Shown in pieces: positions 57,501 to 64,000 of a stretch of DNA of 64,000 bases. The position numbers were made by a program, and so were the translations under genes. The stretch's first letter is position 1, and each line of letters opens with the position of its first letter. Below the pieces are notes generated by a model. It did not search any database. It worked only from the letters and a program-made list of their open reading frames with translations, and had not been told where the DNA came from. Origin of the DNA: Nitrospira lenta (lineage in GTDB: Bacteria > Nitrospirota > Nitrospiria > Nitrospirales > Nitrospiraceae); assembly GCF_900403705.1 (NCBI RefSeq), contig NZ_OUNR01000001.1, forward strand, positions 558,001 through 622,000, written 5' to 3'.

Positions 57501-58053
57501 CATGGACGGTGATCGGGATCGCTGCCTGGAAGCGGGCATGGACGACTACCTCAGTAAACCATTTTCTCAACAGGCCCTGGGAGATCTGCTGTCTCGCTGG
57601 TGCCTTTCCCGAAACCAGGCGCAGGCATCTCCGGCTGGCATACCGATGGCAACACCAACAGCCAGCGAGCAACACCCATCGCCGACGACACACGTTGACC
57701 GCACCGCATGGGCCACGATCACCGCGCTCCAGCGACCGGATCAGCCGAATCTGCTGCACAAGACGATCGGTCTCTATCTCATGAGTTCCCAGGCCCAAAT
57801 CGACGGGCTCCGTCAGGCGCTTCAGGACGGGAGTCCTCAAGCCATGATCACTCAGGCCCACACGCTCAAATCATCGAGCGCCATGCTTGGAGCAACAAAC
57901 CTGGCCAACCTCGCAAGTCAACTGGAACAGGCGTGCCGAACCAATCACGTAGAGCACACCGATCGGCTGGTTGCGCGCATCGACGAAGAATATCAGCAGG
58001 TCTGTGCCATTTTTCGCCGTGAACTGACGGCATCATCTAAGGAGGCTGCATGA
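54568..58053 (+). CDS. Membrane hybrid histidine kinase (PAS-PAS-HisKA-HATPase-REC-REC-HPt)
   Basis: A 1161-residue protein. TM1 is at about 22-40, an extracytoplasmic helical sensor domain at about 41-199, TM2 at about 200-224, PAS domains at about 241-357 and 362-480, HisKA with the phospho-His in [12 protein letters not shown] (about 505), HATPase_c with GNAVKFTPHG and GGTGLGLAIVK, REC1 (ILVVDDNETN, LAILDIHMPDMDG), REC2 ([29 protein letters not shown]) and a C-terminal HPt with HTLKSSSAMLG. The complete phosphorelay could pass to a separate regulator. Start taken at ATG 54568 after GGGGAA. Overlaps the FIST gene by ATGA. Confidence 0.9.
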   Translation: MTPSLKPSTGIQTPSSFTIRLGMLMGAAILATGGFTLAVYDTIETVQIRGPLYTQIVESKDLAANALPPTLYIVDSYLVTLELLSASPSMRTVLVEQFRQLEQAFLTKQSEWHTRLPPGPLRDTLAESSGRWAREFYEHWHRNFLPALERGDTRAMTDLVFGPLGYQFAQHRLAITNLVQLADSQRRQAEEDAHTVLTARTYLLGSLGLGLIGVIFLVGWLINRRVSAPLLLSLQDSEEQTRSIVANALDAIIVMDDQGRIIDWNPQAEQILGWTKSEVLGRILSDTIIPPQYREAHREGLQQYLATGKGPALGKRLELVALRADGTEFPIELAITPLKLTSRTTFSGFIRDISERTQWEEKLRIVVESAPSGMVLVDHSGIIRMVNAELERTFGYPRTELLGQPIEVLVPEAIRRQHVKDRTAFMAQPRSRAMGTGRELKGRRKDGSEFPLEVGLTSVQTATGLIIIATIMDVTERKQIETALRQAKETAEAASLAKSQFLANMSHEIRTPMNGVLGMAELLLNSSLTERQRHLADSVHRSGTALLGIINDILDFSKIEAGKLVLEQIEFGLRDTIAEAVELFAEPAGEKGVELTCYIPDNIPDNVIGDPVRLRQVLLNLVGNAVKFTPHGEVAVRVALLRQANETLLLKVEIADTGFGIPPQVQSRLFTAFSQADGSTTRRFGGTGLGLAIVKQLVLLMGGEVGLTSSSKQGSTFWFTTHLGWTAQYPPVEIPDRVLDHMKILVVDDNETNRYILESHLTAWGAETVTAESGTVALAHLRKQAGNQTPFDLAILDIHMPDMDGFTLAQAIKADPTIRSVDLLALSSIDSQAYGRDGAVPEFSAWLRKPVRQSLLKDCLRRRQQGQSALPAVQTLAPRPTPAQAGSPPLRGHVLLVEDNPVNREVSTGMLELLGYQVTVAEDGQQAIAASTTQSFHLILMDCQMPIMDGFTATAKIRAREAQTPLARTPIIALTANAMDGDRDRCLEAGMDDYLSKPFSQQALGDLLSRWCLSRNQAQASPAGIPMATPTASEQHPSPTTHVDRTAWATITALQRPDQPNLLHKTIGLYLMSSQAQIDGLRQALQDGSPQAMITQAHTLKSSSAMLGATNLANLASQLEQACRTNHVEHTDRLVARIDEEYQQVCAIFRRELTASSKEAA

Positions 58054-59192
58054 AACTCTCGACCTTCACCTATCCGGCATCCCGTCAAACCCCGGTCGAG
58101 ACCTACCCGCTCACGGATCCGGCTCGCACACTTGTCATTCTGTTCGGCCCGTCGCATTTGCTGAATACGCCGGCTCCCATTCAAACAATCCTGGCCGCCT
58201 ACCCCGGCGCCGCAGCCATCGGCTGCTCCAGTTCAGGGGAAATCTTTGGCACGCAGGTTCAGGATGACACTCTGGTCGTCGGACTCTTAGAGTTCGGCTC
58301 CACCACGGTCCGAACCGCGTCTGCCCATGTCACCACTCCCGGCCATTCCTTCGAAGCCGCGCAAGCTCTGGCAACCCGCCTTATCGATCCGGCGCTCCGC
58401 GGCGTCTTGGTGCTCTCCGATGGACTAGGTGTCAACGGCAGCGAACTGATCCGTGGACTGAACACCGTACTCCCGCCACATGTCGTGGTCTCGGGCGGTT
58501 TGGCCGGCGACGGCAGCCGGTTCAAACAAACGTGGGTGGTGAAAGACGGGCTGCCCGTCTCTGGATACATCACCGCGGTAGGATTCTATGGCTCCGCGAT
58601 CCGGCTTACACATGGCTCCAAAGGCGGATGGGACCTCTTCGGACCGGAACGGCTCATCACTCGTTCACGCGGGAATGTCCTCTACGAACTGAACCAAAAA
58701 CCGGCGCTTCAGCTCTATAAAGACTACTTGGGCACACTCGCCAGCGGGCTGCCCGGCACCGCCCTCCACTTTCCGCTGGCGATCCGGCACACCCGAGACG
58801 AGACCAAACGCCTGGTCCGCACCATCCTGGCCATCGACGAAGACGCTCAGTCCCTGACATTCGCGGGCGATATGCCGGAAGGAGCCTATACCCAATTCAT
58901 GCGCGCCAATTTCGACCGCTTGATTCAAGGCGCCTCCGATGCCGCCACCCTGGCGGCGATACCGGGAGGCGACTCCACGCCAACTCTGTCGATTGCCATC
59001 AGCTGTGTCGGACGGCGCCTCGTGCTGGGAGAACGAACCGAAGAGGAAGTGGAAGCGGTCTTCGACATGTTGCCGAAAGGGGCCGCACAGATCGGGTTTT
59101 ACTCGTATGGCGAGATCTCTCCCTACAGCACGGGACACTGCGATCTCCACAATCAAACCATGACCCTGACGACAATTTCAGAGGCCGCCTGA
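58050..59192 (+). CDS. FIST-domain sensory protein
   Basis: A 380-residue cytoplasmic protein with a FIST_N domain (residues about 30-230, with AIGCSSSGEIFG and VVSGGLAGDGSRF) and a FIST_C domain (about 230-370, ending with IGFYSYGEISPY). FIST proteins are thought to bind small ligands such as amino acids and usually sit with chemotaxis or kinase genes. It lies between two hybrid kinases with an ATGA overlap at its start, so I infer that it provides ligand input to one of them. Confidence 0.92.
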   Translation: MKLSTFTYPASRQTPVETYPLTDPARTLVILFGPSHLLNTPAPIQTILAAYPGAAAIGCSSSGEIFGTQVQDDTLVVGLLEFGSTTVRTASAHVTTPGHSFEAAQALATRLIDPALRGVLVLSDGLGVNGSELIRGLNTVLPPHVVVSGGLAGDGSRFKQTWVVKDGLPVSGYITAVGFYGSAIRLTHGSKGGWDLFGPERLITRSRGNVLYELNQKPALQLYKDYLGTLASGLPGTALHFPLAIRHTRDETKRLVRTILAIDEDAQSLTFAGDMPEGAYTQFMRANFDRLIQGASDAATLAAIPGGDSTPTLSIAISCVGRRLVLGERTEEEVEAVFDMLPKGAAQIGFYSYGEISPYSTGHCDLHNQTMTLTTISEAA

Positions 59193-59200
59193 GACCGAGT

Positions 59201-62200
59201 ATGCACCCGCTCCTGCAACGACAACTCAAACGGTTGGGGCTCGACCCGGTGACGGGCCCCACGGACTCGGCAGGCTGGCGCGCCATGCTCGATCGCGTCA
59301 GCCTCAGCTATACCGAAAACGATCAAGGCCGAGCCCTGTTGGAACAATCCCTCGACGTCACCTCTCGGGAGATGCAGGACCTATACGAAGACCTCCGGCG
59401 ATCCGGAGAAACAGAGCTGGCAGGAGAGCGCACGAAACTCGAAGCCGTGCTCCACTCACTCGGCGACGGGCTCTGCGTCGTCGATGCCCAGTGGAAGATC
59501 GTCCTCATGAATCCGCAAGCCGAAGAATTATTCGGCGCACCCCTGGCGAGTCTGGCCGGGCAGCCGGCGTACCGCTTCCTCTCGCCGGGTCCCGAAGAGT
59601 TCAGTCACGACTGTCTCATCACGGATACCTCGATCCCGCCGCTCGAACAAGGCCGTCCCTTCCGCACCGATGGCGGTATTCTCTTGCGGAACGATGGCCA
59701 GATGGTGCCGATCTCGCTCGCAGTCACACCTGTCTCAACCCAAGGCGTGGTGAACGGCGCCGTGCTGGTATTCCGGAATATCACCGCTCAAAAGCAGGCG
59801 GACGAACAGCGGACAGAGAGCGCATCGCTGCTCCGGCGGGTGCAGGCCGGGCTGCTGGAATTAGCCACGAATACAGATCTCTATCGCGGAGAACGCTCCG
59901 ACGCCTTTCATGTCATTACGCGAGTCGCGTCACAGAGCCTCCGCGTGGCCCGCGCCAGCATCTGGTTTTTTACGGAGGGGCACGCCGCCATTCGCTGCGC
60001 CGACCTGTTCGAACAAGCAACCGACACGTATTCGAACGGACTCGAACTGCCCGCGACCAGTTTCCCTCGCTATTTTGAAGCACTCGCGGCGGAAGAGGTC
60101 ATCGTCGCCAACCAGGCCCAAACCGACCCCATCACATCCGAATTCACAACCAACTATCTCATCCCGCTCGGGATCACCTCCATGATGGACATGCCCATTT
60201 GGGCTGAAGGCACGATGGTCGGCGTCATCTGCCATGAACATATCGGACCCGCCAGAGTCTGGACGGCGGAAGAACAGCAATTCGCCACCTCGGTGGCGAA
60301 TACGGTGGCCTTGGTCTTGGAAGCCACGGATCGCCGCAAGGCCGAGCAGGCACTCCGCGACCTCTCCTCATTCCAGAGAGCCATGCTGGACAATGCCGGG
60401 CATGCCATTATTTCCACCACGCCCGAGGGGATTATTCGTCTCTTCAATCCTGCGGCTGAATCGTTACTCGGCTATTGCGCGGACGCACTGATCGGCATAC
60501 AGACGCCCGCCTTGTTTCATGACCCCGAGGAAGTCGCCGCGCGCGCACGGCTCTTCTCGGCAGAACTCAACCGCTCGATCGAACCGGGGTTCGACGTCTT
60601 GGTCGAAAAGAGCCGGCTGGGTCTGCACAATGAGCATGAGTGGACCTATATCCGGAAGGATGGCACTCGCCTGACGGTGTTGCTGAACATCACCGCGATT
60701 CAAAATGCAGACGGACACATCACCTCGTTTTTAGGAATCGCCTCAAACATTACCTCGCTGAAGATCGTTGAACGCGAGCTGATCACGGCCAAGGAAGCGG
60801 CAGAGACCGCGAATATCGCCAAATCGCAATTTCTCGCGAATATGAGCCACGAAATCAGAACCCCCATGAACGGCATCCTCGGGCTGTCGGCGCTCTTGCG
60901 ACAAACGCCCTTGAGCCCCAAGCAGCAACGCTTGACGGACACGATTGTACGATCCGGCAACTCGCTCCTGGACATCCTCAACGACATTCTCGATTTTTCG
61001 AAGATCGAAGCGGGCAAGCTGGAACTGGAACACACCGACTTCCACTTGCGCATGCTGGTCGACGACGTACTCGAATTGTTTGCGCCCTCCGCGCATCGGA
61101 AGCATCTGGAGCTCATTGCCGACAGCGCCGACAGCGTCCCCGTCTTCGTCAAGGGAGACCCCGCTCGACTCCGCCAGATTTTGATCAATCTGATCGGCAA
61201 TGCCATTAAGTTCACGGCTCAGGGTGAAGTGATCGTGAATATCGTCAGTATTGCGGAAGGAAACCACCAATCCGTCCTCTGCTTCTCAGTCAAAGACTCC
61301 GGCGTCGGCATCACCCCCGATGCCTTGCACAACATTTTTCAACCGTTTTCACAAGCCGATGGATCGACGACGCGAAAATACGGCGGCACGGGACTCGGCC
61401 TCACCATTGCCAAACAACTCGTGGCGTTTATGGGAGGAGAAATCTGGGCTGAGAGTCAGGTCGGATCGGGGGCGACCTTCTTCTTTACCGTGCACCTCGC
61501 CCATTCGTACCTGAGTGGCATCGGCACGCCAGATTTACACCAGATCCTGCCAACCCAGCGCGTCCTGGTCGTGGATGACAGCCGCCCCGCCCGCCTCTCA
61601 CTGGACCGCCAACTGCGCAGCTGGGGCATCCCCTCTACGGTGGCTGAGTCAGGCCCCGTCGCTCTGCCCCTGCTGGCAGAAGCGATAGAAGATGGCCGCC
61701 CCTATGATACGGTCGTCATCGATTTGGACATGCCCGGCATGAACGGACTCGACACCGTTCGCGCCATCCACGACACACTTCAGCGCCATCGCCCCCGCGT
61801 GATCCTCATGACACCGGTCGAGCGAGTGGACGTCGCGGAAGACCACACCGGGCTGATCGCGGCCACCCTCACAAAGCCCGTGAGGCCCTCCGACCTTCAC
61901 CGAGCCCTCTCCGGCCAAACCGTCTTGGTCCCCACGTCCCCTCATCCCCATGAGCAGGATGACCGGACACCCGCCACACCTCAGGGCTCGATTCTCCTCG
62001 CGGAAGACAACGCCGTGAACCAAGAGGTCACACTGGGCATGCTAGAGGTGCTGGGATGCACCGCCACAGCCGTTGAGAATGGACGACGTGCGATCAGCCT
62101 GCTGGCGAGCCAGCCCTTTTCCGTCATCCTCATGGATTGCCAAATGCCGGAGATGGATGGATTTGAAGCCACCCGGGTCATCCGTAAACAGGAAGAGAAT

Positions 62201-62791
62201 ACCGGCAGGAGGATTCCAATCGTGGCCCTCACCGCCCATGCCCTGCAAGGCGATCGGGAGCTCTGCCTTGCGGTCGGGATGGACGACTATCTGAGTAAAC
62301 CCTTTACGATCGAACAGCTGAGGACCGTGATTCATCGATGGCTACCGACTTCTCCGCAATCGACTCCAACGGATTCACCGCACCCCCCCCTCGCGTCCTC
62401 ACCGGCTCCGGCCCTTCAACCCACTGAATCTCCAGTAGATCCAAAGAGCTGGGACAGCATCACCAACCTCCAGCGCCCCGGCCAGCCTGATCTGCTGGCC
62501 AAAGTCATCGGCCTCTATCTCAAGGATTCGCAAGCGTTGGTCGATAAGATACTAGCGGCCACGGCAGAGAAAGACTTCGCCCCTCTGCGGGACACCGCCC
62601 ACAGCTTGAAGTCGCGCAGTGCGACGCTCGGAGCCTGGCAGGTCGCGGAGCTGTGCAAACAGTTGGAAACGGGAGCTCGCGAGCAAACCTTAGCCTGGCC
62701 AGAAGCCGAACGGACGGCCAAGCAGCTACAACAGACCTTCACCGCGACCTGCACCATCTTTGAAAATGAACGACAGAGGAGAGCCGCATAA
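59201..62791 (+). CDS. Cytoplasmic hybrid histidine kinase (PAS-GAF-PAS-HisKA-HATPase-REC-REC-HPt)
   Basis: A 1196-residue protein without clear TM helices. After a helical N-terminal part come PAS1 (about 80-200), a GAF domain (about 215-385), PAS2 (about 390-515), HisKA with [12 protein letters not shown] (about 550), HATPase_c ([21 protein letters not shown]), REC1 ([24 protein letters not shown]), REC2 ([29 protein letters not shown]) and HPt ([11 protein letters not shown]). REC1 has Ala-Thr-Leu-Thr-Lys-Pro at the conserved Lys, so it may still be active. Its catalytic half is similar to the first kinase (paralogues). The next gene starts directly after its stop. Confidence 0.9.
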   Translation: MHPLLQRQLKRLGLDPVTGPTDSAGWRAMLDRVSLSYTENDQGRALLEQSLDVTSREMQDLYEDLRRSGETELAGERTKLEAVLHSLGDGLCVVDAQWKIVLMNPQAEELFGAPLASLAGQPAYRFLSPGPEEFSHDCLITDTSIPPLEQGRPFRTDGGILLRNDGQMVPISLAVTPVSTQGVVNGAVLVFRNITAQKQADEQRTESASLLRRVQAGLLELATNTDLYRGERSDAFHVITRVASQSLRVARASIWFFTEGHAAIRCADLFEQATDTYSNGLELPATSFPRYFEALAAEEVIVANQAQTDPITSEFTTNYLIPLGITSMMDMPIWAEGTMVGVICHEHIGPARVWTAEEQQFATSVANTVALVLEATDRRKAEQALRDLSSFQRAMLDNAGHAIISTTPEGIIRLFNPAAESLLGYCADALIGIQTPALFHDPEEVAARARLFSAELNRSIEPGFDVLVEKSRLGLHNEHEWTYIRKDGTRLTVLLNITAIQNADGHITSFLGIASNITSLKIVERELITAKEAAETANIAKSQFLANMSHEIRTPMNGILGLSALLRQTPLSPKQQRLTDTIVRSGNSLLDILNDILDFSKIEAGKLELEHTDFHLRMLVDDVLELFAPSAHRKHLELIADSADSVPVFVKGDPARLRQILINLIGNAIKFTAQGEVIVNIVSIAEGNHQSVLCFSVKDSGVGITPDALHNIFQPFSQADGSTTRKYGGTGLGLTIAKQLVAFMGGEIWAESQVGSGATFFFTVHLAHSYLSGIGTPDLHQILPTQRVLVVDDSRPARLSLDRQLRSWGIPSTVAESGPVALPLLAEAIEDGRPYDTVVIDLDMPGMNGLDTVRAIHDTLQRHRPRVILMTPVERVDVAEDHTGLIAATLTKPVRPSDLHRALSGQTVLVPTSPHPHEQDDRTPATPQGSILLAEDNAVNQEVTLGMLEVLGCTATAVENGRRAISLLASQPFSVILMDCQMPEMDGFEATRVIRKQEENTGRRIPIVALTAHALQGDRELCLAVGMDDYLSKPFTIEQLRTVIHRWLPTSPQSTPTDSPHPPLASSPAPALQPTESPVDPKSWDSITNLQRPGQPDLLAKVIGLYLKDSQALVDKILAATAEKDFAPLRDTAHSLKSRSATLGAWQVAELCKQLETGAREQTLAWPEAERTAKQLQQTFTATCTIFENERQRRAA

Positions 62792-64000
62792 ATGAATGCT
62801 ACCCCACTAGCCCTTATTGTTGACGACGACATCACCTTGCGCGTCCTCGCGCGGGAAGCGCTGGAACAAGCCGGGTGCCGCGTTGAAGATGCCGCAACGG
62901 GACAAGAAGCGCTCGACGCCTTTCAACGAGAGACACCCGATATCATCCTTTTGGATGTCGTCATGCCGGGGATGGACGGATTCGCTACCTGCGCGGCCCT
63001 TCGGAAACTGCCATGCGGAGCCTCCGTGCCCATTCTCATCATGACCGGCCTCGACGACGTGAAGTCCATCACCACGGCGTACGACGCCGGCGCAACCGAC
63101 TTTGTGACGAAGCCGTGGAACGCCCTCGTGCTCAGCCACCGGGTCCGCTATATGCTGCGAGCCAGCCAAGCCGTGACGGAACTCCTGGAGCGAGAGATGA
63201 GCCTGGCTGAAGCCCAGCGGATCGCCCGCCTGGGCAACTGGCGCTGGAACTTGGCGACGAACCGGTTTATCGCCTCTACCGAAACGTTCCGCATTCTGGG
63301 CATTCATGCGGACCCCTATTCCACAACGCTGTCGTTTGAGGAATTCGTCAGCCATATTCACGAAGCGGATCGGCCGGCGGTCGAGGCCGGCATCCGCCAA
63401 GCGATTGCCACGGGAGCCCCATTTCGCCAGGACCATCGCGTCCACATGCCCACAGGCGATACCCGAATCGTGCATCACTATGCCGAGGTAGCCTTCGAAC
63501 AAGGCGGCGCAGCCACCAGCGTCGTCGGGACGATTCAAGATATTACCGATCAGAAAAAAGCCGAAGCCCAGATTCATTTTCTGTCAAACTACGACCGCCT
63601 CACCCAACTACCCAATCGCCAACTGTTCCAGGATCGTGTCACCCAAGCCCTGGCCATACAGAAACGTCATGACACCAACGACGCCATTCTCCTCGTCAAT
63701 CTCGACCGATTCCAACGCTTTAACGATACCCTCGGCCCAAAATACGGTGATGCGATTCTCCGCGAAGTGGCCGAACGACTGCTCCATTGCGTCCGCCAGT
63801 CCGACTCAGTGGGCTGGCACGAGGATCAGGAGCCTGTCACCCTCTCCCGGCTGGGCGGGGACGAATTCACCGTGCTCCTGACCCATCTGGCTTCAGCACA
63901 GAGTGCCGCGAAGGTCACGCAGCGGATTCTGGAATCTCTCCGTGAGCCCTATCACATCGACGGACGCCAGGTGGTGGTCACAGCCAGCATCGGCATTGCG
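62792..64000 (+). CDS. REC-PAS-GGDEF response regulator (diguanylate cyclase), 3' part beyond the window
   Basis: It starts at ATG 62792, one base after the stop of the kinase, and stays open to the window end (403 codons), so the product continues. The receiver domain (residues 6-120: LIVDDDITLR, IILLDVVMPGMDG, LIMTGLDD, FVTKPW) is complete. A PAS domain lies at about 140-260 (LGNWRWNLATNRFIASTETF), followed by the GGDEF domain with FLSNYDRLTQLPNRQLF and SRLGGDEFTVLL. The signature is intact, so it should make cyclic di-GMP. The RxxD inhibitory site expected five residues ahead of GGDEF is missing (EPVTLSRLGG). An EAL domain could follow outside the window. Confidence 0.92.
   Translation, partial: MNATPLALIVDDDITLRVLAREALEQAGCRVEDAATGQEALDAFQRETPDIILLDVVMPGMDGFATCAALRKLPCGASVPILIMTGLDDVKSITTAYDAGATDFVTKPWNALVLSHRVRYMLRASQAVTELLEREMSLAEAQRIARLGNWRWNLATNRFIASTETFRILGIHADPYSTTLSFEEFVSHIHEADRPAVEAGIRQAIATGAPFRQDHRVHMPTGDTRIVHHYAEVAFEQGGAATSVVGTIQDITDQKKAEAQIHFLSNYDRLTQLPNRQLFQDRVTQALAIQKRHDTNDAILLVNLDRFQRFNDTLGPKYGDAILREVAERLLHCVRQSDSVGWHEDQEPVTLSRLGGDEFTVLLTHLASAQSAAKVTQRILESLREPYHIDGRQVVVTASIGIA

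Overview
The window looks like a chromosomal piece of a Nitrospira-type bacterium (phylum Nitrospirota). The main reason is a nearly complete reductive TCA cycle module: both ATP-citrate lyase subunits, aconitase, isocitrate dehydrogenase, a fumarate reductase/succinate dehydrogenase pair, succinyl-CoA synthetase, and a five-gene 2-oxoacid:ferredoxin oxidoreductase. System II cytochrome c maturation, hopanoid synthesis and a 129-bp interspersed repeat that I remember from Nitrospira genomes fit this. The taxon is an inference; no rRNA or marker search was possible.

Layout. 1-4 kb (minus strand): squalene-hopene cyclase, a hopanoid-associated nucleosidase/phosphorylase (hpnG-like) and an Mla-type lipid ABC transporter (mlaE, start of mlaF), with a 110-bp tandem duplication at the hpnG/mlaE junction. 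4-9 kb (minus): SMC and IspH. 9.2-12.5 kb: an atypical accessory island with a broken Rhs-type 3' end, a HEAT-like putative immunity gene and further orphan genes, separated by short repeats. 12.5-16.7 kb: PhoB/PhoR two-component system facing a Pit phosphate permease and a PhoU-like partner. 16.8-23.6 kb: FabH-like synthase, BamD-like lipoprotein, then ccdA, two TlpA/ResA thioredoxins, ccsB and resB (cytochrome c maturation). 24-26.5 kb: metK and ahcY (S-adenosylmethionine cycle), each followed by a strong terminator. 26.8-32 kb: a frameshifted indoleamine 2,3-dioxygenase-like gene, a haem-binding Tll0287-like protein, a ferritin-like/VIT1 fusion and a B12-binding-type radical SAM protein.

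32.2-45.2 kb (minus) is one long run, aclB-aclA-acn-idh-frdB-frdA-sucC-lipoprotein-sucD, behind a good sigma-70-like promoter with a 12-bp palindrome upstream. 45.4-49 kb holds Fpg, a dual-specificity phosphatase, two small proteins, an Rsm22-like methyltransferase and an 82-residue protein. 49.1-53.25 kb (minus) encodes the five-subunit ferredoxin oxidoreductase, which would supply the reductive carboxylation step missing from the first cluster. 53.7-54.35 kb has an orphan MTHFR C-terminal-domain protein and QueF.

54.5-64 kb (plus) is a tightly packed signalling operon: hybrid histidine kinase, FIST-domain sensor, second hybrid kinase, and a REC-PAS-GGDEF protein cut by the window end. It is preceded by a sequence matching the flagellar sigma-28 consensus, so I infer a motility- or chemotaxis-linked sensory pathway that ends in cyclic di-GMP.

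Most intact genes are ordinary. The parts most worth a second look are the sigma-28/FIST/hybrid-kinase operon, the Rhs/immunity graveyard with its repeats, the IDO frameshift, and three places where small duplications or repeats have rearranged gene ends (807-1026, 41988-42062, and the 129-bp repeats that supply stop codons).
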